Source: Leisingera thetidis (GTDB lineage Bacteria > Pseudomonadota > Alphaproteobacteria > Rhodobacterales > Rhodobacteraceae). From it: 64,000 bases of DNA. Each line of letters begins with the position of its first letter. Position 1 is the stretch's first letter. The DNA lies in contig NZ_CP109787.1 of the NCBI RefSeq assembly GCF_025857195.1, positions 1,801,501-1,865,500 on the forward strand. The letters run 5' to 3'. This document shows positions 17,334-26,397 of the stretch, piece after piece. Made by a program: the position numbers and the translations under genes. Below the pieces are notes generated by a model. It was not told the origin of the DNA. It saw nothing but the letters and a program-made list of their open reading frames with translations, and made no database searches.

Positions 17334-18461
17334 ATGCGCACAAATATCTTGGGAAATCAGTTTGATAACGTTCTTAAGGCCACAAGCACCATCCGCGAGA
17401 GCCTATACGGTCTGGGCGGGAATGACACATTTTCGCTATACCACCACGATGCGGGGTCCAGTACGGTTCCCGATCTTTCAGACCGGTTTTTCGGCGGCGG
17501 CGGTAGCGATTGGCTGGGTTCCCTCAGCTTCGATCTGACCGCCGACGGCCAGCTGAACGACTACCGCGGACTTAGCTTCGATGGTGGCAAGGGCTACGAC
17601 ACGGTGTCCTCGGATGTGAACGTACAGATGACCGGCGGGTTCACGCTGGATCTTGGCCAGATCAAGACAAGTGTAACTTCGGTCGAGCATTGGGACTATG
17701 ACATCGCGCTTCTCACCAGTACCGGGAGCGGAGATTTTGTTGTCCGGTCGGGCAAGAAAGACGACACGCTGGAAATTCAGCAATTGGCGTCCGCTGCGGG
17801 AAATGATGTCCAGGTCAGGACACTGGGAGGGGACGACAAGGTCTTTTACACCGCTTACCAGGATGTTGATGACCTGTTGGTGAAGACAGGCGTTGGACAC
17901 GACTATTTTGAGTTCAACGGCGATTGGACCGTGTCAGCCGGTCTTCGCGTGTTCACCGGCAAGGGCAAAGACACAGTTATCATCAACGGATCGACACTCG
18001 CCACTCCGGACAGTCTCACCGCAACCATCAGTACCGGGAGCGGTGCGGATACCATCGTATTGGAAGGGATGCACGCGGAACGCCTGGATGCAGGTTCAGG
18101 CGCTGACGATATCTATGTGCTGACTGGCAACTTTACCAACGCCGCGGACTCAATCAGTACTGGCGCGGGCAAGGATCAGCTGTTTCTGGAGCTGGACGCC
18201 TATTCCACGGTGGCAATTCTTGACGATTTCTCGGCGGCCGACGACGTGTTTGTCTTCGACGCGGAGGAAGCAACCGTGTCGGTCCCGCGCAACACGGATG
18301 TGACCTTCAAGCGGTCTGTGTGGAAAAACTCCGACGAAGACCGTCTGTACATGAACAACGCCAAGGACAAGCTGTTCTATGGCGACAACATTCTGGTGGA
18401 GTTCACCACCGACGTAGAGTTGACCGCCGACAATTTCACAGTCGGAACCTGGGAGTTCTGA
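17334..18461 (+). CDS. RTX-like (hemolysin-type calcium-binding repeat) protein
   Basis: This 375-residue protein has no N-terminal signal peptide but carries many degenerate nonapeptide-like units of the GGxGxD class, such as GLGGNDTF, FGGGGSDWL, GGKGYDTV, TLGGDDKV, GKGKDTV, GSGADTI and GAGKDQL. Such repeats bind calcium and form a parallel beta-roll, and such proteins usually leave the cell through a type I secretion system with a C-terminal signal. The last about 60 residues are acidic and lack repeats, fitting that picture. No type I ABC exporter or membrane-fusion gene is nearby. No enzymatic domain is recognised. It could be an adhesin or surface-layer-like protein. Confidence 0.75.
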   Translation: MRTNILGNQFDNVLKATSTIRESLYGLGGNDTFSLYHHDAGSSTVPDLSDRFFGGGGSDWLGSLSFDLTADGQLNDYRGLSFDGGKGYDTVSSDVNVQMTGGFTLDLGQIKTSVTSVEHWDYDIALLTSTGSGDFVVRSGKKDDTLEIQQLASAAGNDVQVRTLGGDDKVFYTAYQDVDDLLVKTGVGHDYFEFNGDWTVSAGLRVFTGKGKDTVIINGSTLATPDSLTATISTGSGADTIVLEGMHAERLDAGSGADDIYVLTGNFTNAADSISTGAGKDQLFLELDAYSTVAILDDFSAADDVFVFDAEEATVSVPRNTDVTFKRSVWKNSDEDRLYMNNAKDKLFYGDNILVEFTTDVELTADNFTVGTWEF

Positions 18462-18477
18462 CTCCTGCCGGAAGCTG

Positions 18478-19434
18478 TCAGGCTGAGCAGCTGGCCCCTC
18501 CGAGAACGCAGAACTTGGCGCAATGGGGATGGTTCAGTTGCACCGGATGTTCGGCCTCAGCCAAGGTTTCGCCCAATTCGAATTCCGGAGCATAGGGCAG
18601 CAGGGTGCAGGCAAGAACGGCGGGATTCCTTGCACCTTTGCGTTTGACGACCATTCGGGAGGACGCGCACATCACACTGTCCGGAGCCTTGTTGAGGATA
18701 TCCCAGCAAGATGTTGTGATTTCCGGCACTTCCACGGTTTCGTCCATTTCCGGGAACAATACGGTTTGACCGGGGTTTTGTGCGTCAATGGCAAAGCGAT
18801 GGGAGGCAAACAAAGCGGCATAGCCGGCGCGGGCTTCCGCTTCGCTTTCGCCCCAGACGGTACGGCCGGCCACCGCAATGCGGAAGCCGTGGTCGCGCAG
18901 CCATTCCATGCCTTCAATGGTCTTGGCAAAACTGCCCGCACCGCGTTCCTTGTCGTGCAATTCCCTGCTGTGGTGGTCAACCGAGATCCGCAGGGTCAGC
19001 AGCCCGTCCCCGAAATCGTCCCGCAGCTTCAGCAGCGCCGCCTGCACTGACTTGCGCATCATCGGCCGCATCGCGTTGGTGAGGATCAGCACCTCATAGC
19101 CGCGTTCCAATGCGGCCCGCGCCATGGCGGTGATTTCGGGATTCATGAAAGGCTCGCCGCCGGTAAACCCGATTTCCCGAACCGGCCAGCCGCGATCGGC
19201 GATCTGGTCCAGGTAGCTCTGAACCTCCGCTTCTGTCAGATAAACCAGCGCGTCATTGGTGGGGGAGCTCAGGATGTAGCAGTTGCTGCATTCGATGTTG
19301 CACAGGGTGCCTGTATTGAACCAAAGCGTTTCCGGATGGCTGAGCGGAACCGAAGCGCGCTCCTGACCCTCGGCCGTCACATAGGCGTCTTCAAATTTGC
19401 CCAGGTTCGCGACGGGTTTTTGCAGGTCTTTCAT
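18478..19434 (-). CDS. Radical SAM protein with C-terminal cysteine-rich region
   Basis: This 318-residue enzyme has the radical SAM cluster motif at C45, C49, C52 (CNIECSNCY), the GGEPFMNPE SAM-binding motif at about 92-100, and a TIM-barrel body. Six more cysteines lie in the last 80 residues (C243, C256, C276, C305, C309, C316), which suggests an auxiliary Fe-S cluster of the SPASM/Twitch kind. Such enzymes often modify peptides or proteins, or act on small molecules. No precursor peptide gene is visible next to it; the RTX-like gene is convergent and zwf divergent. The substrate is unknown. Confidence 0.85.
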   Translation of the reverse strand: MKDLQKPVANLGKFEDAYVTAEGQERASVPLSHPETLWFNTGTLCNIECSNCYILSSPTNDALVYLTEAEVQSYLDQIADRGWPVREIGFTGGEPFMNPEITAMARAALERGYEVLILTNAMRPMMRKSVQAALLKLRDDFGDGLLTLRISVDHHSRELHDKERGAGSFAKTIEGMEWLRDHGFRIAVAGRTVWGESEAEARAGYAALFASHRFAIDAQNPGQTVLFPEMDETVEVPEITTSCWDILNKAPDSVMCASSRMVVKRKGARNPAVLACTLLPYAPEFELGETLAEAEHPVQLNHPHCAKFCVLGGASCSA

Positions 19435-19509
19435 GCGGATGTCCTTTGGGGCAGTTCCTTTCGCCGGAAGCTACCTTATACTGGGCAGGAAATGAAAGCA
19501 GCCGGGCAG

Positions 19510-19528
19510 TCACATGACAGGGATGTGA
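19510..19528. promoter_or_regulatory. Inverted repeat upstream of zwf
   Basis: TCACAT (19510-19515) and ATGTGA (19523-19528) form a perfect repeat with seven bases between, 47 bases before the zwf start, in the divergent gap shared with the radical SAM gene. It may be the site of a regulator of the zwf-pgl-pgi operon. The protein is not identified. Confidence 0.35.
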
Positions 19529-19574
19529 GCGGCGGTGTGCCGCGCCTGAACCGGCGTAGACAGGAAGAACAACA

Positions 19575-21050
19575 ATGGTTTCGCGTGTGATACCGGTCGA
19601 TCCGTTTGACCTGGTGATTTTCGGCGGTACCGGCGATCTTGCACAGCGCAAGATCCTGCCGGCTTTGTTCCGCCGCCATTGCGCCGGCCAGCTGCCGGGC
19701 GGCGAGCGGATCATCGGGGCCGCACGCACGGCACTTTCCAATACGGAGTACCGGACTATCGTCGCCGAAGCGGTGCGCGCGCATGCAGGTCTCAAGGCGT
19801 GCGGGGGAGGCGCGCTCAACTCCTTTCTGGAACGGGTCCGCTACGTGGCGCTTGACGCCAAGGGGGAGGAGGGCTGGCCCGAGCTGGCGACTCATCTGCG
19901 TCCTGCGGACGAGGCGCCGGTCCGCATGTTCTATTTTTCGGTGGGCCCCGGTCTGTTCGGGCCGCTGGCCGAGCGGCTTCACCGCCATGAGCTGGCCAAT
20001 CCGGACACCCGGATTGTGGTGGAAAAACCTTTTGGCCGGGATCTGGAAACCGCAAGGGAGCTGAACCGGACGCTCGCCAGCCACTTCGATGAAAGCCAGA
20101 TCTACCGGATCGATCATTATCTGGGCAAGGAGACGGTGCAGAATTTGATGGCGGTCCGCTTTGGCAACATGCTGTTCGAGCCGCTGTGGAACAGCCAGTA
20201 TGTCGATCACATCCAGATCACCGTTGCGGAAACGGTCGGCGTCGAGGGGCGCGAGGACTATTACGAGCGCGCGGGCGCCATGCGCGACATGATGCAGAAC
20301 CACCTGATGCAGCTTCTGTGCCTGATCGCGATGGAGCCGCCGGCCAAGTTCGATCCTGACGCGGTGCGCGACGAAAAGCTGAAAGTCATCCGGGCGCTGG
20401 ACCCGGTGGAGCCGCATCACATCGTGCGCGGCCAGTATCAGGCGCGGCTGGACCCCGAGGCACCGCATCCCTCCTACCGCGGACTGGTCGGCAACCCGCG
20501 CAGCACCACCGAAAGCTATGTGGCGCTGAAGGCGCATATCAGCAACTGGCGGTGGGCGGGCACGCCGTTCTACCTGCGCACCGGCAAGCGGCTGGTGAAC
20601 CGGTCTTCGGTCATCAACGTGATGTTCAAGGATGCGCCGCATTCAATTTTCGGCGCTGAGGCGGGCCGCCATGCCAACCACCTGAAAATCCGCCTGCAGC
20701 CGAATGAGGGCATCACCCTGAGCGTGACCATCAAGGAACCCGGGCAGGGCGGCATGCGGCTGGTCGACGTGCCCTTGGACATGAGCTTTGCCGAGGCGCT
20801 GGGACCCGAAGGCGGCGATCCGCCGGACGCTTACGAGCGGCTGATCATGGATGTTGTGCGCGGCAACCAGACGTTGTTTATGAGAGGCGACGAGGTCGAG
20901 GCGGCCTGGGCCTGGACGGATCCTGTGATTGCGGGCTGGAAGTCCCGCGGCGATGTGCCTAAACCCTATGAAAGCGGCAGCACCGGACCCGGCGACGCCG
21001 ATTTGCTGATGCGCCGCGACGGGCGTGAATGGAGAGGGATAAACCCATGA
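19575..21050 (+). CDS. zwf: Glucose-6-phosphate 1-dehydrogenase
   Basis: This 491-residue enzyme oxidises glucose 6-phosphate to 6-phosphogluconolactone with NADP. The nucleotide-binding motif GGTGDLAQRKILPALF lies near residue 16 and the active-site block RIDHYLGKETVQNLMAVRFGN follows at about 178-198. It is the first gene of zwf-pgl-pgi; its TGA overlaps the pgl ATG in ATGA, which couples translation. In roseobacters this operon mainly feeds the Entner-Doudoroff route; edd and eda are not in the window. Confidence 0.97.
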   Translation: MVSRVIPVDPFDLVIFGGTGDLAQRKILPALFRRHCAGQLPGGERIIGAARTALSNTEYRTIVAEAVRAHAGLKACGGGALNSFLERVRYVALDAKGEEGWPELATHLRPADEAPVRMFYFSVGPGLFGPLAERLHRHELANPDTRIVVEKPFGRDLETARELNRTLASHFDESQIYRIDHYLGKETVQNLMAVRFGNMLFEPLWNSQYVDHIQITVAETVGVEGREDYYERAGAMRDMMQNHLMQLLCLIAMEPPAKFDPDAVRDEKLKVIRALDPVEPHHIVRGQYQARLDPEAPHPSYRGLVGNPRSTTESYVALKAHISNWRWAGTPFYLRTGKRLVNRSSVINVMFKDAPHSIFGAEAGRHANHLKIRLQPNEGITLSVTIKEPGQGGMRLVDVPLDMSFAEALGPEGGDPPDAYERLIMDVVRGNQTLFMRGDEVEAAWAWTDPVIAGWKSRGDVPKPYESGSTGPGDADLLMRRDGREWRGINP

Positions 21051-21718
21051 AATTCCACGAATACCCTGACCAGGAGATGCTGGCGATAGAAGTGGCAAAT
21101 GAAATTGCCGGGGATCTGAAGACCCATCTGCTGCATCACGATACAGCGTCCCTGGCGGTTGCGGGCGGCACCACGCCCGGGCTGATCTTTGACGATCTTT
21201 GCGCTGCGGATATTGATTGGGACCGGGTGCATGTCATGGCGACTGACGAGCGCTGGGTACCTGCGGACAACGCCCGCTCCAATGCCGCGATGATCCGTGC
21301 GCGGCTGCTGCAGAACCGGGCAGCATCGGCGCAGTTCCTGCCGTTCCACGTGCTGAACCAGCAGCCGGAAGATGTGCTGGCGGAACTCGAAGACCAGGTG
21401 GAGCCGAACCTGCCCTTGTCGGTTCTGCTTCTTGGCATGGGTGAGGACATGCACACAGCCTCGCTGTTCCCCGGTGCCGATGGGATCGAGGCTGCTCTGG
21501 CGCCGGATGCGCCGGCATTCACCGTCATGCGGCCGGACAGCCAGCCCGAAGCGCGGATCAGCCTGACGGCGCGGGTGCTGGACGCCGCAATTGCCAAGCA
21601 TTTGGTTATTTTTGGCAATGCCAAGCGACAGGCGTTAGAGCGGGCGATGGCGCTGCCGCCGGAAAATGCGCCGATCCAGGCTGTCTTGTCCGAGGTGTCG
21701 GTCCATTGGGCACCTTGA
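21047..21718 (+). CDS. pgl: 6-phosphogluconolactonase
   Basis: This 223-residue enzyme of the DevB/SOL type hydrolyses 6-phosphogluconolactone to 6-phosphogluconate. It has the sugar-phosphate-binding blocks SLAVAGGTTPGLIFDDL, HVMATDERWVPADNARSNAAMIRARLL and LLLGMGEDMHTASLFPGA. The start at 21047 overlaps the zwf stop by four bases; an earlier ATG (21029) within zwf is possible but the overlap arrangement is more convincing. It lies between zwf and pgi, matching its place in the pathway. Confidence 0.95.
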   Translation: MKFHEYPDQEMLAIEVANEIAGDLKTHLLHHDTASLAVAGGTTPGLIFDDLCAADIDWDRVHVMATDERWVPADNARSNAAMIRARLLQNRAASAQFLPFHVLNQQPEDVLAELEDQVEPNLPLSVLLLGMGEDMHTASLFPGADGIEAALAPDAPAFTVMRPDSQPEARISLTARVLDAAIAKHLVIFGNAKRQALERAMALPPENAPIQAVLSEVSVHWAP

Positions 21719-21735
21719 ATTCAGGAAAGATACAG

Positions 21736-23364
21736 ATGTTTACTGCTTTGAAGACGTTGCATTCACAGAAATGCGGCGGAAACATTGTTGATTTGTTCGA
21801 AGAAGACCCACAGCGTGCCAGCGGTTTCAGCGTTCGGTACGAAACACTTTTGTTTGACTACTCCAAGACGCAGATCACCGCCGAAGTGCGAGCGGGCCTG
21901 ACCGCCTTGTGCGACGAGAGGGATGTTGCGGGCAGGCGCACGGCGATGTTTCAGGGCGGTCTGATCAACGAGACCGAGCGCCGCGCAGTTCTGCATACTG
22001 CCTTGCGGGATCCGGACGGGCCGCCGCTTGTGGTCGATGGTGAGGATATCCGCGCACCGCTGCGCCAGACCTTGGAACGGATGGAGGATCTTGCGCGCCG
22101 TATCCGTTCGGGGGAACTGGCCGGACCGGGCGGTGCGTTTTCCGATGTGGTCAATATCGGTATAGGCGGCTCCGATCTGGGGCCGGTGATGGCGACACTT
22201 GCACTTGCGCCGTATCATGACGGGCCACGCTGCCATTTTGTCTCCAATGCAGATGGCGCGCACATTCACGATATCCTGCAACGGATTGATCCGAAAACAA
22301 CTTTGATCATCGTGGCATCCAAGACGTTTACCACGGTTGAAACAATGACCAATGCCGCCACCGCCCGGCGCTGGGTCGAAGGCGGCGGTGGCGATCCCGC
22401 CCGCCAATTCCTGGCTTTATCCACTTCGGAGGAGGAAACCGCTGCCTTTGGCATCCCGCGGGAGCATGTTTTTGGTTTCGAGGATTGGGTCGGGGGCCGC
22501 TACTCGGTCTGGGGGCCGATCGGACTGAGTGTCATGCTGGCCGTCGGTCCCGGGAATTTCCGCGCGTTCCTGGCAGGCGGCCGGGCGATGGACAGCCATT
22601 TTCAGCAGGCGCCCTGGGAGCGGAACATGCCCGTGATGCTGGCCTTGTCCGGCATCTGGCACAATCAGGTTTGCGGACACCCAACCCGCGCCGTGCTGCC
22701 TTACGACCAGCGGCTGCGGCGCTTGCCTGCCTATCTGCAGCAGCTTGAAATGGAATCGAACGGCAAGTCGGTTGCCATGGACGGATCGCCATTGCCGTAC
22801 GCTTCAGGACCCATTGTCTGGGGCGAACCCGGAACCAATGGGCAGCATGCCTTCTATCAGCTGCTGCATCAGGGCACGTCGGTCGTGCCTGCGGAATTCC
22901 TGGTTGCAGCCAAGGGGCATGAGCCGGAACTGGACCAGCACCATCAGCTGCTGGTGGTCAATTGCCTGGCCCAGTCCGAGGCGCTGATGCGCGGGCGCGG
23001 CCTGGAACAAGCCCGGGCGCTGATGCAGGCCGCAGGCTATGAGGGAGCCGAACTGGAACGGCAGGCCCGGCATCGGGTGTTTCCGGGCAACCGGCCTTCA
23101 ACGACGCTGATTTATCCGCAGCTGACTCCCTATGTGCTGGGCCAGATTATTGCGCTTTATGAGCACCGGGTATTTGTCGAAGGCGTGATACTTGGCATCA
23201 ACTCCTTTGACCAATGGGGCGTGGAACTCGGCAAGGAGCTGGCGAATTCCCTGCTGCCGCTGCTGCGCCGTGAAGGGTCAGCGGCGCATAAGGACGGGTC
23301 CACCCGCGCGCTCCTTGCATTTGTTCAGGATGCCGGCCAGACCGGCGCCCGGGGCTCCGCCTGA
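21736..23364 (+). CDS. pgi: Glucose-6-phosphate isomerase
   Basis: This 542-residue enzyme interconverts glucose 6-phosphate and fructose 6-phosphate. The PGI signatures GRYSVWGPIGLS (about residues 254-265) and GGSDLGPVM are present, with the C-terminal HRVFVEGVILGINSFDQWGVELGKELA block carrying the catalytic lysine region. The start at 21736 is supported by AGGA upstream; a start at 21706 would overlap pgl. It is the last gene of the operon and is followed by a terminator at 23373. Note the low-identity N-terminal part around MFTALKTLHSQKCGGN, which is usual for the family in these bacteria. Confidence 0.96.
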   Translation: MFTALKTLHSQKCGGNIVDLFEEDPQRASGFSVRYETLLFDYSKTQITAEVRAGLTALCDERDVAGRRTAMFQGGLINETERRAVLHTALRDPDGPPLVVDGEDIRAPLRQTLERMEDLARRIRSGELAGPGGAFSDVVNIGIGGSDLGPVMATLALAPYHDGPRCHFVSNADGAHIHDILQRIDPKTTLIIVASKTFTTVETMTNAATARRWVEGGGGDPARQFLALSTSEEETAAFGIPREHVFGFEDWVGGRYSVWGPIGLSVMLAVGPGNFRAFLAGGRAMDSHFQQAPWERNMPVMLALSGIWHNQVCGHPTRAVLPYDQRLRRLPAYLQQLEMESNGKSVAMDGSPLPYASGPIVWGEPGTNGQHAFYQLLHQGTSVVPAEFLVAAKGHEPELDQHHQLLVVNCLAQSEALMRGRGLEQARALMQAAGYEGAELERQARHRVFPGNRPSTTLIYPQLTPYVLGQIIALYEHRVFVEGVILGINSFDQWGVELGKELANSLLPLLRREGSAAHKDGSTRALLAFVQDAGQTGARGSA

Positions 23365-23372
23365 GTGTTTGC

Positions 23373-23400
23373 GGGCGGGCCTCGCCTGTCCCGCCCGGGT
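23373..23400 (+). terminator. Terminator of the zwf-pgl-pgi operon
   Basis: GGGCGGG (23373-23379) pairs with CCCGCCC (23390-23396), followed by GGG and TTTTC. It lies nine bases after the pgi stop and reaches into the 3' end of the convergent gene at 23403. Confidence 0.65.
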
Positions 23401-23402
23401 TT

Positions 23403-23885
23403 TCACGGCATTGTCACACTGCTGGTGATGGTATTGACGAATGTTCCGGTTTCCGGATCCGTTAGCGATGAGAAGCTGCCGCCCCCTTCGGCGTCGGCCC
23501 ATTGCCCGGTACCGCCCGTCAGGTTCCAGCTGCCGGTCAAGGCGCCGGACGGATCCATTGCTTCGGCGCTCCAATGCAGAACGACCTTGCCACCGGCGCT
23601 ATCAGTGAAGGCGCAGAACCCGCCGCCGTCGACTGTGCCGGCTGCAATCTCAACCGCGCCAAAGCATGGCCCGGCGGCGCCATTCATCGGGTGATCCGCG
23701 TCCTCCATTTCGACGTTCTCATAGGAACTGCTGATCTGCATCACCATATGGCCTTCGGAAATTTGCGTGACCGAGCTGGTTGAGGTGCCGGTCCCTGTGC
23801 CGCCCTGGTCCCAGGTTGAAGCGGACGCTGCACTTCCCGCGCTGAATGCGCAAACCAGTGCCGCGATTAAGAAATGATGTGTCAT
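23403..23885 (-). CDS. Secreted protein of unknown function
   Basis: This 160-residue protein has a clear signal peptide (MTHHFLIAALVCAFSAGSAASA) and a beta-rich mature part with two cysteines (PCFGAVEIAAG, GGGFCAFTD) and repeated Gly/Ser/Thr stretches. The C-terminal part around SWNLTGGTGQWADAEGGGSF recalls an allene-oxide-cyclase-like or calycin barrel repeat, but this is weak. The start at 23885 has GGGAGG eight bases upstream. The frame extends to 24032 without a ribosome site. It is convergent with pgi and lies beside a tRNA gene. No function is assigned. Confidence 0.7.
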   Translation of the reverse strand: MTHHFLIAALVCAFSAGSAASASTWDQGGTGTGTSTSSVTQISEGHMVMQISSSYENVEMEDADHPMNGAAGPCFGAVEIAAGTVDGGGFCAFTDSAGGKVVLHWSAEAMDPSGALTGSWNLTGGTGQWADAEGGGSFSSLTDPETGTFVNTITSSVTMP

Positions 23886-24043
23886 ACAGATACCCTCCCA
23901 ACATCGCCGCCCGTACCTTTCAGGCGTGCGGTCAGAGCTTAGCACACTTCGGCCACATCCGCGCGGTTCAGAACCAGCAGGCCTGGTTCCGCTGGGGCCG
24001 GCCCGGCGGCGCTGCGCCGGTTGTTGGGACATGTGAGGAGTTT

Positions 24044-24117
24044 TGGAGCGGGTAGCGGGAATCGAACCCGCGCGTTCAGCTTGGGAAGCTGACAGGCTGC
24101 CATTACATCATACCCGC
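24044..24117 (-). tRNA. tRNA-Gly (anticodon UCC)
   Basis: The leftward sequence folds into a cloverleaf: acceptor GCGGGTA/TACCCGC, anticodon stem CAGCT.. with loop TTCCCAA giving anticodon TCC, and T-arm GCGGGTTCGATTCCCGC. The discriminator base is T and CCA is encoded (24044-24046). It reads glycine codons GGA/GGG. Confidence 0.95.
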
Positions 24118-24203
24118 CTGTGATGAGCAGGATTATGCTGCAGCGCCAAGGAGGTCAATAGCGCTGCAGCGGAATTTCGGGCGTTTCCGGATCCGTCCCG
24201 GGG

Positions 24204-26252
24204 TCAGCCGCGCCGGCGGCGGCGACGGCCTCCGCCGGCGCCGTCGCCATCACCGCCGCCGGTGTTGAAATTCACCTGCGGCAGGGTCACGACAGTTGCC
24301 AGGATCGGGAAAGGCTCGGCCGAATTGGGGATCGCCGATGCGTTCACGAAATGCTCCTGGAAGCGCGGTTCCACGGCGGTTTCGATCTTCTCGATTCTGC
24401 GGACGGTTTCTTCGATCTCGCCGCGTGCTTCGGTATTCAGCAGCGCGATGCGGGCGCCTGTTCCAGCGGCGTTGCCTGCCGAAGTCACCTTGCCCAGCAC
24501 GCAGTCGGGGATCATGCCCAGCACCATCGCGTGTTTGGCCGAGATATGCGCGCCAAACGCACCGGCCAGCACCACGCGGTCGACGTTCTCGACGCCGAAT
24601 TTGTCCATCAAAAGGCGCGCACCGGAGTACAGCGCCGCCTTGGCCATCTGGATGGCGCGGATGTCGGGGTTGGTGACGGTGATGGTCGGGCCGCCCTCGG
24701 CGGAGCTGTCCCACAGCAGATAGGCGTTGGTCCGGCCATCCTGGATGCAGCGGGCGGAGCCGGTCTGCTCGGCCGAGCCGATCAGGCCGGAGGCATCCAG
24801 CACGCCGGCCATGCGCATTTCCGCAATCGCCTCGATAATGCCGGAGCCGCAGATGCCGGTGATGCCGGTGGTGGCGATGGATTCGGCAAAACCTGCCTCG
24901 TCCGACCAGATCTCGGACCCGATGACGCGGAAGCGGGGTTCCTTGGTCTCCGGATTGATCTCGACACGTTCGATGGCGCCGGGTGCAGCGCGCTGGCCGC
25001 TTGAGATCTGTGCGCCTTCAAAGGCCGGGCCGGTGGGCGAGGAACAGGCCAGTACCTTTTCCTTGTTGCCCAGCAGGATCTCCGCGTTGGTGCCCACGTC
25101 GACAACCAGCACCAGGTCTTCGGATTTGTCGGGCGCTTCCGACAGTGCGACGGCGGCGGCGTCCGCACCAACGTGGCCCGCAATGCAGGGCAGAAGATAG
25201 ACGCGGGCGGCCGGGTGGATGTTCAGGTCAAGCTCTACGGCGCGCAAGGCAAGCGCGTTGGAGGTTGCCAGCGCAAATGGCGCCTGGCCCAGTTCAAACG
25301 GGTCGATTCCGAGGAACAGATGGTGCATCACCGGGTTGCAGACAAACACCGCGTCAACGATCAGCGCCTTGTCGATTCCTGCTTCTGCGGCGATCTGGGT
25401 GAACAGCGCGTTCATCCCTTCGCGCACCGCGCGGGTCATCTCCTGGTCGCCGCCCTTGTTCATCATCGAGTAGGACACCCGGCTCATCAGGTCTTCGCCA
25501 AAGCGGATCTGCGGGTTCATGATGCCGGAGGAGGCAACCACCTCGCCCGATTGCAGGTCGCACAGATGCGCGGCAATGGTGGTGGAGCCAAGGTCCACAG
25601 CCAGTCCGTAGATCGTGCCCTCGTAATAGCCGGGCCAGATGTGCATGATCTTGGGCGGATGGTTTGCGTCACCCTGATGCACGGCGACGGTGACCTTCCA
25701 GTTGCCCTTGCGCAGCGCCGGCTGCAGCACACTCAGGATATGCAGGTCGGTCTTGACGCCTTTCAGCTCCCACTGGGTCTCCAGCGCCTCGATCAGCCGC
25801 TCCATGTCGCCGGTCGGTTTGTGCATGTCGGGCTCTTCGACCTCGACATAGTACAGGCGGGTGGAGGGGTTCATGGTGATTTCGCGGGCCTCGGCACGCT
25901 TGCGCACTACCTGGCGGTGGACCTGGCTTTCCGGCGGCACGTCGATCACGATGTCGCCCTGCACGGTGGCCTGGCAGCCCAGGCGGCGGCCGTCGATCAG
26001 GCCGCGCTTGTCCTTGTAGCGCTGCTCGACCTTGTTCCACTCGCTGAGCGCGCCTTCTTCGGCGGTCACGCCGTGTTTGGAGAACTCGCCATAGGAAGGA
26101 GTGATCTGGCATTTCGAGCAGATCCCGCGGCCGCCGCAGACCGAGTCGAGGTCGACTCCGAGCTGCCGGGCAGCTGTCAGGATCGGCGTGCCCGCGGGGA
26201 AACGTCCGCGCTTGCCGGAGGGGGTAAACACAACGAGGGGTTCGTCAGTCAT
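24204..26252 (-). CDS. RACo-like protein: 2Fe-2S ferredoxin domain plus ASKHA ATPase domain
   Basis: This 682-residue protein has an N-terminal plant-type ferredoxin domain with C39, C45, C48 and C93 as 2Fe-2S ligands, a linker, and a large ASKHA ATPase module (DUF4445). The ATPase part includes AVDLGSTTIAAHL, VFVCNPVMHHLFLGIDP, VVDVGTNAEILLG and VVLAGAFGAHISAKHAMVLGMIPD. The architecture is that of RamA/RACo, which reductively activate corrinoid proteins of methyl transfer systems at the cost of ATP. No corrinoid protein or methyltransferase gene is adjacent. The C-terminus is unusual: a glycine-rich stretch then six arginines. The start at 26252 (MTDEPLVVF) fits the ferredoxin domain; the longer frame to 26318 does not. 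Confidence 0.85.
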   Translation of the reverse strand: MTDEPLVVFTPSGKRGRFPAGTPILTAARQLGVDLDSVCGGRGICSKCQITPSYGEFSKHGVTAEEGALSEWNKVEQRYKDKRGLIDGRRLGCQATVQGDIVIDVPPESQVHRQVVRKRAEAREITMNPSTRLYYVEVEEPDMHKPTGDMERLIEALETQWELKGVKTDLHILSVLQPALRKGNWKVTVAVHQGDANHPPKIMHIWPGYYEGTIYGLAVDLGSTTIAAHLCDLQSGEVVASSGIMNPQIRFGEDLMSRVSYSMMNKGGDQEMTRAVREGMNALFTQIAAEAGIDKALIVDAVFVCNPVMHHLFLGIDPFELGQAPFALATSNALALRAVELDLNIHPAARVYLLPCIAGHVGADAAAVALSEAPDKSEDLVLVVDVGTNAEILLGNKEKVLACSSPTGPAFEGAQISSGQRAAPGAIERVEINPETKEPRFRVIGSEIWSDEAGFAESIATTGITGICGSGIIEAIAEMRMAGVLDASGLIGSAEQTGSARCIQDGRTNAYLLWDSSAEGGPTITVTNPDIRAIQMAKAALYSGARLLMDKFGVENVDRVVLAGAFGAHISAKHAMVLGMIPDCVLGKVTSAGNAAGTGARIALLNTEARGEIEETVRRIEKIETAVEPRFQEHFVNASAIPNSAEPFPILATVVTLPQVNFNTGGGDGDGAGGGRRRRRRG

Positions 26253-26397
26253 GCCTGTGGCCTTCTCATTCCGCAATTTAGGCGGAGCATATGGGCTTTT
26301 GCGGCAGGCGAAAGGCAAAGGGCGGCATTTTCCCGTCTGCGGGCGCCATTTTTGAAGATTTCATGACTTTCGGATGCGGATTTAAGGCGCACGGCGG

